A DNA stretch of 64,000 nucleotides from Amborella trichopoda (Eukaryota; Streptophyta; Magnoliopsida; Amborellales; Amborellaceae), in assembly GCF_000471905.2 (NCBI RefSeq), contig NW_006497560.1:506112-570111 (forward strand), given 5' to 3'. The notes below the pieces were generated by a model that saw only the letters and a list, made by a program, of their open reading frames with translations, made no database searches and was not told where the DNA came from. Shown in pieces: positions 1 through 11,345 of this stretch; within the stretch, counting starts at the first letter, position 1; each line of letters begins with the position of its first letter. A program made the translations under genes and the position numbers.

Positions 1-1133
1 GAGAGAGAGAGAGGTCTAAATATTATTTGAGGCAACACCCAAGGAGGGTATTTGTTTGCCATCTTATTGAGATTTAATCTTGACTGTCAATTTAAGAAGA
101 TATGTGGGATGAAAAGATCTTAGCCGCCCATTCCCTAAATCAGCCATCATGATTAAATGAAATGTTATGGGCCTATTATCCCTCAATTTCCTTGACCCAT
201 TCCCATAAAATATTAGATTTTTTGAAAATAAGGAATGTGTCATAAAATCTCAATCATAGTTGTTGAAGGCGGGAGTGGATTCAGAAGCGGGATCGGGTTG
301 GGGAATGCTACACCGCCATAGGGTTGAAGCTCCTTGTGTTTAAGATCAACATACATTCAACAAGTTAAGGAGCTAGATCCTAGAATACTTGGAAGCAAGA
401 TCCCATTTCACTGGGATCGAGGTTTTGATGTGGAGGACCAAAACTCCACTATGTATAAAAGGAGATCAATTAATAATATATGATAAATTAGGATAGAGCC
501 AATGGCCATTGGATCCATTATCATACACCTTAGCTTATATCAAGGACATAATTATGGTACTACAATTTACTAGTATAATACAATTTAATAATCATAAATT
601 GGTGTACTATAAAATGTAGTATTTTTAATACCATAATTCTAGAATACCATGCTGTGATATGCTCCAAAGTTTAACATATTCTGAAGTAATAAAGCTATAA
701 TACCAAGGAGAGTAGTAGTTCAAGTAATAGTATAGCTCCTCACCTTGGTGGGATCATACAATCAGTGGTCCCCCCTTGAAGACACCCCACATCTCATAGG
801 ACCTATGCACATGATTGCAATGGTGCAAGGGTCAAATCTTTTGTTACTTGTACACATTATACCCCCATGGGTCACTTACCAACATGGCTATCATGTGTAC
901 ATGTTGTGCAATGAGAGTGATAAGGATTTGGCCCTTGTCCCCTCAGGCCTGCCTACCAGACACAAGGGTTACGAAGCCCGTGGCCAACAAACCACCATGG
1001 GCATCACTTCGACCTCATTTAGGGATAAGCTTACGAACCCTCCACGCTAATGCACTATGCCCAGAGAGCTAAATGATATTAGACTTCATTCCTAGGCTAG
1101 CCTGTCAAACCCGAATGAGTCATAGCATCTAAA
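1..1133. repeat. Non-coding; GA tract and a reverse-oriented copy of dispersed repeat X
   Basis: Bases 1-13 are a GA microsatellite. About 745-1075 resembles, in reverse orientation, the repeat found at 9574-11345, 42366-42841 and 43430-44072 (shared words include CCCTTGTCCCCTCAGGCCT and the GGGTCACTT region). Two overlapping open frames here are not conserved proteins. I see nothing clear in 14-740. Confidence 0.4.
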
Positions 1134-3009
1134 ATGGCACCTTTGGTCCTACCGGACCCTACTTCCATTGTAGTTAACACATCACTATATAAAAGATTTT
1201 TACATTCTCACATAGGGCCTTTAGATGGCGACAAAACCCCAACAGGGAAGGTTTACAATATTATCACAGACAGTGGCTGCTGTGAAAAGATTGTTTCTCA
1301 AGAGATGGTAGACAGCTGAAGTTGAAGACATATAACCATCCAAAGCCCTACAAGATAGCTTGGTTGGAGAAAGGAAATGAGGTAACAGTTTCTAAACATT
1401 GTCTAGTTTCTTTTTCTATTGGAAAGAACTACAAGGATAAGGTATGGGGCGATGTTGTGCCCATGGATGTGTGTCATTTACTATTAGGTAGACCATGGTA
1501 TTATACTAGGCATACCATTCATTGAGGGTTTTAAAACACGTCTTTGTCGAAGATGGAGTAAAAGTGGTTTTAAGTCCATCTAAGAAGGGAAGTGCATCCA
1601 AATCCAATGAGGAATGTGCTAGTTTTCTTTCTTCGGCAGAGTTTATGGAGAGGTTAGAGGAGTCTTGGATGTTGTTTGCAAGTGGTTTGAGTGGAGGAGC
1701 AGCCTATTAGTTTAGTTCCACCACAGTTGGAGCCCTTAGTGAAGGATTATAATGATGTCATTCCAGATGAGTTACTCGAAGGGTTACCGCCCATGTGGGA
1801 CATCTAACATCATAGACCTTTTTCCTAGGTCTTTCCTACCGAACAATGCTGCATATGGAATCAGTCTGAAGGAGCATGGAGAATGAACAAGTCACAAAGC
1901 TTCTACAAAAGGTATCCATTCGAGAGAATATGAGTCCATGTGCTGTCTCGGCCTTATTAATGCCTAAAAAAGATGGCACTTGGTGCATGTGTGGGGACAA
2001 TAGGGCTATTAACAAGATCATTATCTAGTGCTGCTTCCCAATTTGCACCTTGATGACATGTTGGATATGCTGGCTGCTGCTATTGTATTTCTAGTGCATT
2101 TTCGGAGAGACATTTGAAAAGTGGGCACCATTTTATCCTTATTCAGCTGGGAGATGTCTGGAAGACTGCATTCAAAGTACGAGAGGGCTTCTATGAGTGG
2201 TTGGTGATGCCATTTAGCCTGTCATATTTGCCTAGTGCTTTTATGAGGGTGATCAATCAGGTGTTTAAACCTTTATTGGTAGTTTGCGGTGATCTACTTC
2301 AATGGTATACTAGTATGCCGCATTCGTGACCAGACGCATATGGAGCATTTGCAGTTGGTGTTTGACTTGTTATGGGAACATCAGTTGTCTGTGAATATTA
2401 AGATGTGTGGTAATGACAAGCAACTTAATCTTTCTTTGTTATGATGTCTCGACTGAGGGCATTAAAGTTGACACAAGATGGTAGCAACTATCAAGTATTG
2501 TCCCACTCTTATTCCAAGGCATAATGTTTGCAGTTTTCATGGGTTGGTTACTTTCTATAGGAGATTTATTAGGGGCTTCAGTTTTGTCATAGCGCCTGTC
2601 ACAGATTCCTTAAAGAGGGGGGTGTTTGTATAGACTAATGAGGCCAAGAAGAGTTCCCAGTTGGTGAAGCAAAAGATGATATGCACTTGTGTCCTTAGAC
2701 ATGTTGGGATTGGTGCAGTGTTGACCTAACAGCGGCATCCTATTGCCTTCTTCAATGAGAAGTTAAAATAATATCCGGTAGCGATATTGTACATATGATG
2801 TGGAGCCTTATGCTATTATTTAAGCCTTAAGACATTGACAACATTTGTTAATCCAGAGGGAGTTTATTTTGTTCTTAGATCATGAGGCACTGAAGTATAT
2901 TAATGGGCAACATAAACTAAGCCAACGACATGCTTGGTGGGTAGCCTGTTTGGAGGAGTTTGCATTTGTTATTTGGCATAAGTGACGAAGGGCAGGGCGT
3001 GCGAGATAT

Positions 3010-4060
3010 TGTCAGGAATTACTCAATCAGCTAGGTATGGCAGAATCACTCACGCTGGGAAGGAGGAATCACTCAACTCCAAAAGGCAGCAAGAAATCCT
3101 TGCAAATATTTCTTTTCCCATTCAAAATTCGTTATCCTATTCTCGTTACACATAGCAGACCTTTTAAAGACTCAAACCCAACTTTAAATGCTTCTAATGA
3201 CCCCTTACCTGGTCCCCATGAATTGGAAGACCAAATTCTACTTTGAAACTCATAGAACATTGAATAATTAAACCCATTACTCATGTCCACAGATTGCCAC
3301 TGGTCCTAATCCCTAAGGTACAAGGGCATGTATGACAGGAATGTATAAGCATTCTGATTTGCATGCCAACAATATGGGCAGTACTTAACTGCCATCAACA
3401 ATAGTACTAGATTCATATGTCTGTCATGATGAGGAATATGTGCTTTTCCCTAATTTTGACAAGACTCAATTCAAGAAAACAGGAGAGAAATGTGTTCCAA
3501 ATTACTGCATCTCTTATAAAAACTTCATCCATCATGTTTTGTCCACATAACAAATTGTTACATTTGTAGCACATTTGCATAATCTTATTGTTCATGAGCA
3601 TACCTGAGATAACTCACTTACAAACTGTGAAATGGGTTAAGATGAAACGTGCATTGCCACCATGAGATCTTTTAATTAGAGCATGGTGAGTTGTTGGGCC
3701 TCTCGAGTCTTGACTCAAAACAAAGCAATAGCCCAGCGTAATCACCAAATACAATGTTCTTCATTGAAGATAGGAATTTCTTTCTTTTTGTCAAAGGTGG
3801 GTTACCCAACTACAACACTCTATTCTACTTAAACTAAACCTCAGAAAGTCCCTTAATAACAAATTACAAAATACTCTTTAACAAATCCCAAAATAACAAA
3901 CACATCATGGGGCTAAAAGTTCCTGAAAATGACGAACACATCTCGGGACCACAAAGCTCTCAGAAATGACAAGCACGTCCCAGGGCCAAAAGATGCCGAA
4001 AATGGCAAACACGTCTTGAACCCAAATCTAAAAATTAAACTTGTTTCAGCCAGCCCCTTG
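3010..4060. mobile_element. Unclassified insertion splitting the RNase H of the Gypsy element
   Basis: RNase H similarity stops near 3000 and resumes at about 4060 with YINKADNQNRVVDALSSRLA. The roughly 1 kb between has no recognisable coding and contains a 36-bp tandem repeat. Its ends and target-site duplication are not clear. Confidence 0.5.
3890..4026. repeat. Tandem repeat, about 35-38 bp, nearly 4 copies
   Basis: Units start near 3890, 3926, 3964 and 3999. Each begins AAAATRRCRAACAC and contains a GGGNCC-like core. Copies are diverged by several bases. Confidence 0.7.
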
Positions 4061-5450
4061 GTGCGATTTACATCAATAAGGCAGACAATCAAAATAGAGT
4101 GGTAGATGCTCTAAGTAGTAGATTGGCTTTGTTGAATACCATAGCAGCTACTATTGATATTTATGTGGATATGTCTCCTTCAAGGAGATAACGGATCAAT
4201 ATTGCAATGGAATCAATGGGGATTCTCTTATTTAAAATGGATTTCTCTTTAAAGAAAACTGTCTTTGTATACCTGTAAGTTCTCATAGAAAGACCCTTAT
4301 AGCAAAGCTTCAGGGGGAGGTCTCGATAGACAATTTGGTCGCGACAAAACCATAGTAATGATGGAGTCTAAGTACTATTAGCCAAAATTGAAGAGGGATG
4401 TTATATGGGTTTTTAAGAGATATCTTAAGTGTCAGTTGGCTAAGGGGTAGCGATAAAGTATTCGACATTATTCTCCACTTCCTATTCCTAATATGCCCCA
4501 AGGAGGATGTTAGCACGGACTTCATGTTGGGTCTTCGTGGACTCAAAGAGGTATGGATTCTATATTTGTGATGGTGGATAGGTTCTAGAAGATGACTCAT
4601 TTTATGGCATGTAAGAAGTCTTTGGGTGCCAAATATGTTGCTAATCTGCACTTCAAGGTAGCAAGGTGTTCCAAAGGCAATAACTTTAGATTGGGATACT
4701 AAATTTCTCAGCCATATTTAACGAACTTTGTGGAAGAAATTGAGTACTTGATTTAGTTTAGTAGTGCCTATCATCTACGAACAGTTGGGCACAATGAAAT
4801 GGGAATTCGTACTCTTCTCAGGAGTATTGTAAGGGAAAAGAAGAAATAGTGGGTTCTATCACTGCCTCAAGCCGATTTTTCCAATAACAATGTTCGCGGT
4901 AGGTCTATTGGTAAGTGTCCAATCAAGGTGGCATATGGGAAGAGCCTACCTATTGGCTTGACTTGGTTTCTGTCTAGGCTAATGGGGAGGGTCATGCTAC
5001 TGTTGAGGAGTTGGTTGAGCAGATGAAAGGAGTGCATGAGAAAGAGCATGCTAATTTAGAAGCCAATACCATAAAATATGAAGAAGCAGAAGACAAGCAT
5101 CATTGTTTCAAGGAGTTTGATGTGAGAGATTCGGTGATGGTCTATCTCAGAAGGGAATGGCACATAGCAAGTAAATACAACAAGTTGAATGATTGCAAGG
5201 CAGGACCTTTTAAGATTTTGAAGAAGATGGGTAGCAACACTTACAAGGTCGCTTTGCCTTCGTATATGGAGACTTTAGATATCTTCAGCATTGTTGTTTT
5301 CCAAGTATCGTGGGCCAGAGATGGATGAAGATGGATGTTCTAGGTCGAGGGCGAGTTCTCTTCAACCCGAGAAACTGATGTTGCACAAAGTGCCTTAAGT
5401 GGTCAGGGCGATGAGTATCTTCTTTGGGAGCAGTAAAATCTTCTTAATTC

Positions 5451-5990
5451 TCATGCATATTTAGAGGATATGTTCTAGGAGGGCTGCCAAGAAGAACAAG
5501 AAGAGCTAGCATTGTTTGGGATGATTTTCTAGTTATTTTAAGATTATTTTCAATCATTTATATTTGTTGGTCTAGTTAGGACTTTTTTAGTCATTTTATT
5601 TATAGTTAGCACCATTTATTCTAAAGGTCACTTATGTTAGGACATATGGGTCAATTTATTATTTGTATCGACAATTATTATCTTTTAAACATTAAAAAGG
5701 ATATAAAAGTGGTTCATGGGGGCTGGAGGCTCATTCATGTGACTATTTCAAAGAAAGGAAGGAAAAGCCTCATGCTTTTGAAACCCTCGCTGGGTTAGGG
5801 AAGAAACCCAAGCTTTGTTCTAATTATTGATTGTATTTGGCCTGAATTACTGGTATTTTTCTGTTCTTTCCTGATTTCCTTACATCCGAAGGCAGTCTAA
5901 ACTTAAGGGACATTTGGTTTGCCTGGGCCAATCTTAATCTATCGTGTCACTATTTTGCTCCTTAAACTGAGATGCACAACAACATCAAAG
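5451..5990 (+). repeat. Probable 3' LTR-like end of the Gypsy element
   Basis: Coding similarity ends near 5450-5530. The sequence then becomes AT-rich with a TATA-like box (GATATAAAAG near 5692) and a downstream leader-like region. The LTR borders were not fixed, because no second copy is in the window. Confidence 0.4.
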
Positions 5991-7540
5991 ACCATGTAAA
6001 TGTTTGCTATTAAAGATATTCTAACACAGACTAGGTAATCAAGATTTACCAGATAAGGAAAAATTTACATTCCTTTCTAAAGTTTTTAGGCATCTTGGCA
6101 TTCATTTTGGAGTTGAGAATTTGTTGTCCTGGATCCTGGTTCTACTATCATTTCAAAAGATACAACTTCAGGTTTTTAGCAAACTCCCACTGATATCATG
6201 ATAAATGTTCATGTCACATCATATAAAAATCTTTCACTAAAAGTAATGTAATCCTAATATGGGTTTTATATACAAGTGAGGATTAGAGGAGAAAAGACAA
6301 GTATGCTCTAATTCAATATATATAGGTCTGATGTCAATGCCCAAAATATGGATTATGAGCTTATCCAAAATGACAACATAAACACCGTTTACTCGTATAT
6401 TTGGCAGAACATTTCTTGATTTGTTCTTTTTTTGGGCATATGGACCTTTATCTATCTAATTTTTCATCGTTGCTGACTTGATACTTCCCAACTCTTCTCT
6501 AGTCAATAAGCGACAATAACAAAAGCCTAAATAGTACAATGATATTTTTTTTTCAATGCGATTCATGAGAATTTTGACCTTCTTGTCTTGGCATAGGGTT
6601 TAGAACAGTATATTATTCAGTGGATTCAAGGGAGAATGAGAAAAGTCTCTATGACGTACACAACTGGGGAATATGTCCACTGTCTTCTTTTTTTCCTGAG
6701 TGTGTTCATTCAGTTTCTTAAGAATGCATGTCAGTCATAAATTGTATAGAAGAGGTGATACTATTTGTGTAGCACCATTTTTATTGAGTTGTGAATGCTC
6801 TCACAAACGAAGGAATTTCCAAACCAGTTTTGGTAGTTACGAGGTTTACTATTAGTTAGGGATGCTTGGAGAGTCTGATGTGAGTAGACTCAGTTTTATT
6901 CGTGCTAGTAGACTTGTAAATCAGTTCTGGATTAATGAAAACTGTTAACACTTTGAAAAGACGTTGTAGCACATTCCAATTGTCCCTTACTGTTGATATT
7001 ATTCTCTTACGATTGATAATATTACTTTGTTTCAGTGGTCAGTGATTATTCATGAGTTGCTTGTCTCAATTTAATGAAATCTAATGGTGAAGCTAATTTG
7101 ACTCTTCAACACATTGTTAAATAGTAGAAGCTAGTAAAGGAAAGTTCTGGGCTCTATAAGAACCTAGCTCGTATAGAGTGGAATTTGTGAGTCCCAATAT
7201 TTCTTCCTCTTAAACTTCTGGATTTATTTATTTGATTTCAAACTATGTCTTTTTCTTAGAAAGGAGAAGTGGAAGTGTTGTCTACCTTATGATTACTTCA
7301 TGCTCATCTAATCCATTTTGTTGAGTATGTTCGCGCCCTTTGGTGAAGAATAATGCCATTTCTGAGGGTATCTTGAAAGTTTTCTTGAAAGGCACTAGAC
7401 ATATAGTCTTCCTTCTCGATGATGCATGGAGACTTGTGTACACTCAGTTTGTGGTATCATGCCATGTTGACATTGATACTGATACTGAATGCTGCTGGGA
7501 ATACTTGTGAGTATAAAAGGGCATAACTATAAACAATAAA
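5991..7540. other. Non-coding; possible very degraded Copia trace
   Basis: No gene is supported. Near 6130 a short + frame reads WILDPGST, reminiscent of the Copia protease motif, but nothing convincing surrounds it. The missing upstream exons of the host gene were looked for here and not found. Confidence 0.3.
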
Positions 7541-8454
7541 GGGAAATTATCAGATATATCCATTATCTTAGCATCACTTAGAAAATGTCCCCAAATTTTC
7601 CAATTTTATGATCATCTGCCTTTTTTTTCCTTTTTTTTTTCACTTAAATTCCTTAGGTTTGGAAGTCCAAGTTCCAAACCTACTTTTTCAATTTGCCTTT
7701 CTTGTTGGTTCAGAACTCCAACTTCCAAATCAATTTTTTGCTAAAAGCTGATGTTTGGAACTTGGAGTTCCAAACCAAAATTTTAACGAAAAATAAAGGC
7801 CGTTTTTAACTCCTTGTTCTTATTAACTAAAAAATTAAATTAGAATGCATTTCGAAACTCCAAGTCCCAGACTGTCCTTTCACAAGAAAAAATATGCTTC
7901 GACTTGAAGTTCCAAACTGATTCAATTAAAAAAACGACGCAAAAGTGTTTTGATTGTTCATTTCATGTAGGGAGCATTAGAAACTTCATATGCATGTGTG
8001 GACATGCATGCCCAAGTTCATGAATGAGCTCACAGTCTCTGAAAGATTTTAAATTATACATACACTTTCTTTATTTACGTATACATACACTTTCTTTATT
8101 TACGTAATTATTCATTCCATTAATTTAAGTATTAAGAGTATTTTCACATGAAGCGTTTACCAAGAGGACCTTATGATATCAAGCATTGCAACACATGATC
8201 CATCTATTATTGTTGAAATTTTCGAACTCAAAGTTGCAAACATCAGTTTTTTAACATTGAAAATGGTTTAGAAGTTAAGAGTTCTGAACTGGAAATAATG
8301 GTAAAATATGAAAAAAGTAGGCAAGTTATGAACTAAGGGCATTTTTGGGGGAAAATAAAAAATGGGAAGAAAAGGGACATGCACGTGAAATTGGACAATT
8401 TGAGGACATTTTTTAAATACCACTAAAATGTAGGGATATTGATGTGAATTTCCC
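7541..8454. mobile_element. TIR element, family M2 (914 bp), non-autonomous
   Basis: The left end starts GGGAAATTATCAGATATATC. The reverse complement of the right end starts GGGAAATTCACATCAATATC. Similarity between the ends continues for about 75 bases (AAATGTCCNCAAATT). The inside repeats short segments of the type GGAACTTGGAGTTCCAAAC and codes for nothing. A related copy lies at 34447-35242. No clean target-site duplication was found. Confidence 0.7.
8056..8105. repeat. Perfect 25-bp tandem duplication
   Basis: Two identical 25-bp units (8056-8080, 8081-8105), each starting ATACATACACTTTC, lie inside the TIR element. Confidence 0.9.
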
Positions 8455-9133
8455 AAAAACATTCTAGGAACCAAAATATTATATTCTGCATTATAATATG
8501 TATTATACGTATCAATGTCTGGGATGTATATAATTATGTACTATACAGGCAATAATATGTAGTTATAAATGTATTTGATAGGGTAGTTTTATCTGTATTC
8601 TTATCATGGATTTCAATGAATGCCTAGTCATATTGCTTTTCTCTATATCTCTGTACTGTACATATATATGGCCATCTTAGTTTCCCTTGGTTCAAAGCTT
8701 AAATTTCCATGTTTTGAATTAGGTCTTGATGTTAATGTGGCATGAAATTCCTTGAAACATGAAGCACACTATAACTTTGAAGGCATGGTATCTCAAAATC
8801 TAGAGAAGACATTAGATGGACTCTACGCCTCATAATAGATGACTGCAAAGAAGATGGATGCTTTAACAATTAAATGAGGAATTTCCTTACATAATTTCAA
8901 GTAATTGGCAATAAATCTTGACCAGTTCTCCATGAAATGGTATTAGCAATTATGTGATTTCTCGCAGTAGTCAGATCCCTAAGTTTTCAATCTCTGTCTT
9001 GTCTTTTAAGTTTTGGGTGTAATATCTAAAGCTCTTACTGTCTTATTGACGTGGTGGAGATTCATTTGTTGAAATCACCTTTTTAGGGGTTTTGTACAAG
9101 GAGTAGACAATTTCACCCTCTTGCCTTTACCCT

Positions 9134-9176
<43 letters not shown>

Positions 9177-9573
9177 TACATTACGATGTGTTACATATGC
9201 ACCTGAATGCTTTATGTCATTTTGTTTACTGAACTTTTCTCTTAAAAACTGTTTATTTTCTTACATTTTTTGTACTTCATTATTTGACAAAACGTGAATT
9301 TAGCAATTTCGCTCGGACTTGATTGGTTAGCAGTTGAAGTTGGGCAATGCAACGTCTTTATCATTGAACTACCAAAAAAACGAAGAAAAAGAAGAAGAAG
9401 GGCATTTGGATAACAACATCATTGTACTAGTACTAGAATTTTTTATGCCTTCTTAAATCTAAATCTGGACTTTTCCTAGTCAGTGTATGCTACTTGATGA
9501 TTGCATTTCTTCATCTTGTTCTTCTTTTTTGGCTAGTTAGTGTTTTCACATTGCTTCAGTAATATGCTTATTT
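8455..9573. other. Non-coding, AT-rich
   Basis: No gene or recognisable element was found apart from an AT microsatellite at 9137-9174. Confidence 0.5.
9137..9174. repeat. (AT)n microsatellite
   Basis: Nineteen uninterrupted AT dinucleotides. Confidence 0.95.
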
Positions 9574-11345
9574 TGTTGGGTTTCTGCGGCCATTGAAGAT
9601 CTTATGAGAGCATGTAATCAATACTTGATATAGTGGAATAATGCACTCCAGTGGGAATGTGGTCCAGAGGGACCAAGAGATTAGAGAGACGAAGAGATTA
9701 TGGTATAGAGTGATGGAGATATGCAAATGTTATTTGTCAATACTCAGACTTGACTTAACGTTCTAGGCCAGTTGAGTTGGAAAACTCTTAATTTGCTGGG
9801 CATAGAGCACAACCGATAAGAGTTAGCAGGGTCATCCCTTGATGTGGTCGGAGTTGCCCAGGGTAGAAAGCCAAGGGACTGTGTGACCTTTATTTGTGCT
9901 CGTAAGCCTGTAGAGACGAGGGCCAAAGCCTCATCATTAAACCTTCACACAGCATGAGCATATGATAGCCGTATTGGAAAGCGAATCACCATTGAGGGTT
10001 ATGCATGTATATGTGCGAGAGATTATTCCTATACATCATAGAGCTATTATCACACCAGGACTGAGCAACCTTGGACTTGTCTCTAGGGGAGAACCTATAA
10101 TTCATAGATTAGGATTGTGTCTCCTCACCTATTGGCTGGCTTTGGTAGCCCAATCATGAACCCCTGCGATGGTCTGTGAGTCATGAGAAATGTTGAGTCC
10201 ATTTGAGAAAGTGAGTGTGGACTCTAGTCCTTAGTAGAAGATGGAGTGCTTCAGCAAATTAATAATTCCTTGACCTAGTTGGATCCGAATCCCATCAAAA
10301 TTATTTAGAGTTAATTATTTTGATCTTACGTGATTTTTAGATTGATAGTTTGAATTTTTAGAAGTCTCTAGATATTTTAGTTTCTCAAAATGGATTTATA
10401 AATAGAGAAAAACTGAATTTTCAGTATTTTAAATATTCAAAGAGAAAATTAAATAGTAAACTTTTTCGAAAAATCATTTTCTTTATTTGAAAATTCATGT
10501 TGGGGGCTCGTCCATTTTATTCCTTGGGCCCCACTAAAATAGAGCATGTGGGGCCCACTTGTTGGGTTTTTGTGGCCTTTAAAGGCCTAAAGAGCTTGTA
10601 AAAAAATGATATATAGTGGAATATGCACTTCAGTAGGGGCGTGTGTTGACTGACCAAGGGTTAGGCGGTTTATGGCCTTGATCTTATCTAAAACCCTTGG
10701 CGCGGGGTATGTGACACATCCAAAAAGGGTTTGAAGTGGGTCATCCCTTGTTGAGGTCGAAGAGATGCCCAGGGATCATGTTTGTAGGCCGGGAGAACTG
10801 TGTGGTCTCATGTGTGTGGTTGTAGGCCTGTGAGAGCAAGGGTCAAATCCTGAACTGACTTCAGCACATCGTGTATATATGATAGTTGCATGGGATGCAA
10901 CCTTTTTTATAGGGACACGTGTACATATGCATTGAGAGAGTCCGCTTTGCACTATAGTGACATGTGCTAGACTTACTCCTAAAAGGAGAATTGTAATCTA
11001 CATTCCAGGATCATAGTCCCACTGTTTTATTATCTAACTTTGACAAGCCAATCATGAGCCCCTGCAAAGAGACTGGAATTGTAATCCACATTCCAAGTCA
11101 TGAGACTTTTGTTGGGTTGGATAAGAGAACATTTGTGGATCATGGTTTCTGGGGCCAGTGGAGTACCTTTAGTGTCGCATATTTTGATCCAATGGTATTA
11201 GTCCACTCCTAGTATATTTTATTTTGGTATTATAAATGTTTTTTTGATTTTTTAATATTTCTTCAGAATCTTAAAATATTATTTCTGCAGTAAATTTTCA
11301 TAAAAGGTCATTTTTGAAAATTTTGAGAACTTAAAAATAACACAT
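9574..11345 (+). repeat. Two tandem copies of dispersed LTR-like repeat X
   Basis: Copy 1 starts at 9574 and copy 2 at 10560. Both begin TGTTGGGTTT(C/T)TG(C/T)GGCC and share, in order, GGTCATCCCTTG, the GTAGGCCTGTGAGAGC-type segment, an AATCATGAACCCCTGC-like segment and an AT-rich end. Period is about 986 bp. Short frames inside are not conserved. Related copies or pieces lie near 745-1075, 42366-42841, 43430-44072 and 60194-60840. The TGTTGG start suggests LTR ends, but no internal coding region was linked to them. Confidence 0.6.

Larger units (their letters stand above)
1134..5450 (+). mobile_element. Decayed Ty3/Gypsy retrotransposon polyprotein (protease, RT, RNase H, integrase)
   Basis: Fragments appear in Gypsy pol order on the + strand, broken by stops and frameshifts. 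Protease-like: 1200-1560 (IITDSGCCEKIVSQEMVD). Pre-RT and RT: 1726-2330 ([39 protein letters not shown]); the expected YFDD box is degraded near 2280. RNase H: about 2640-3000 and, after an insertion, 4060-4150. Integrase: about 4290-5000 (FVMVDRF, MTHFMACKKSLGAKYV). C-terminal chromodomain-side region: 5011-5330 (KYNKLNDCKAGPFKILKKMG). Gag is not recognisable upstream. It cannot encode working proteins. Confidence 0.85.

Noticed and set aside
745-1072. Two overlapping open frames of 101 and 85 residues
   Set aside because: They lie in a repeat found elsewhere in both orientations, and the reading is not conserved between copies.
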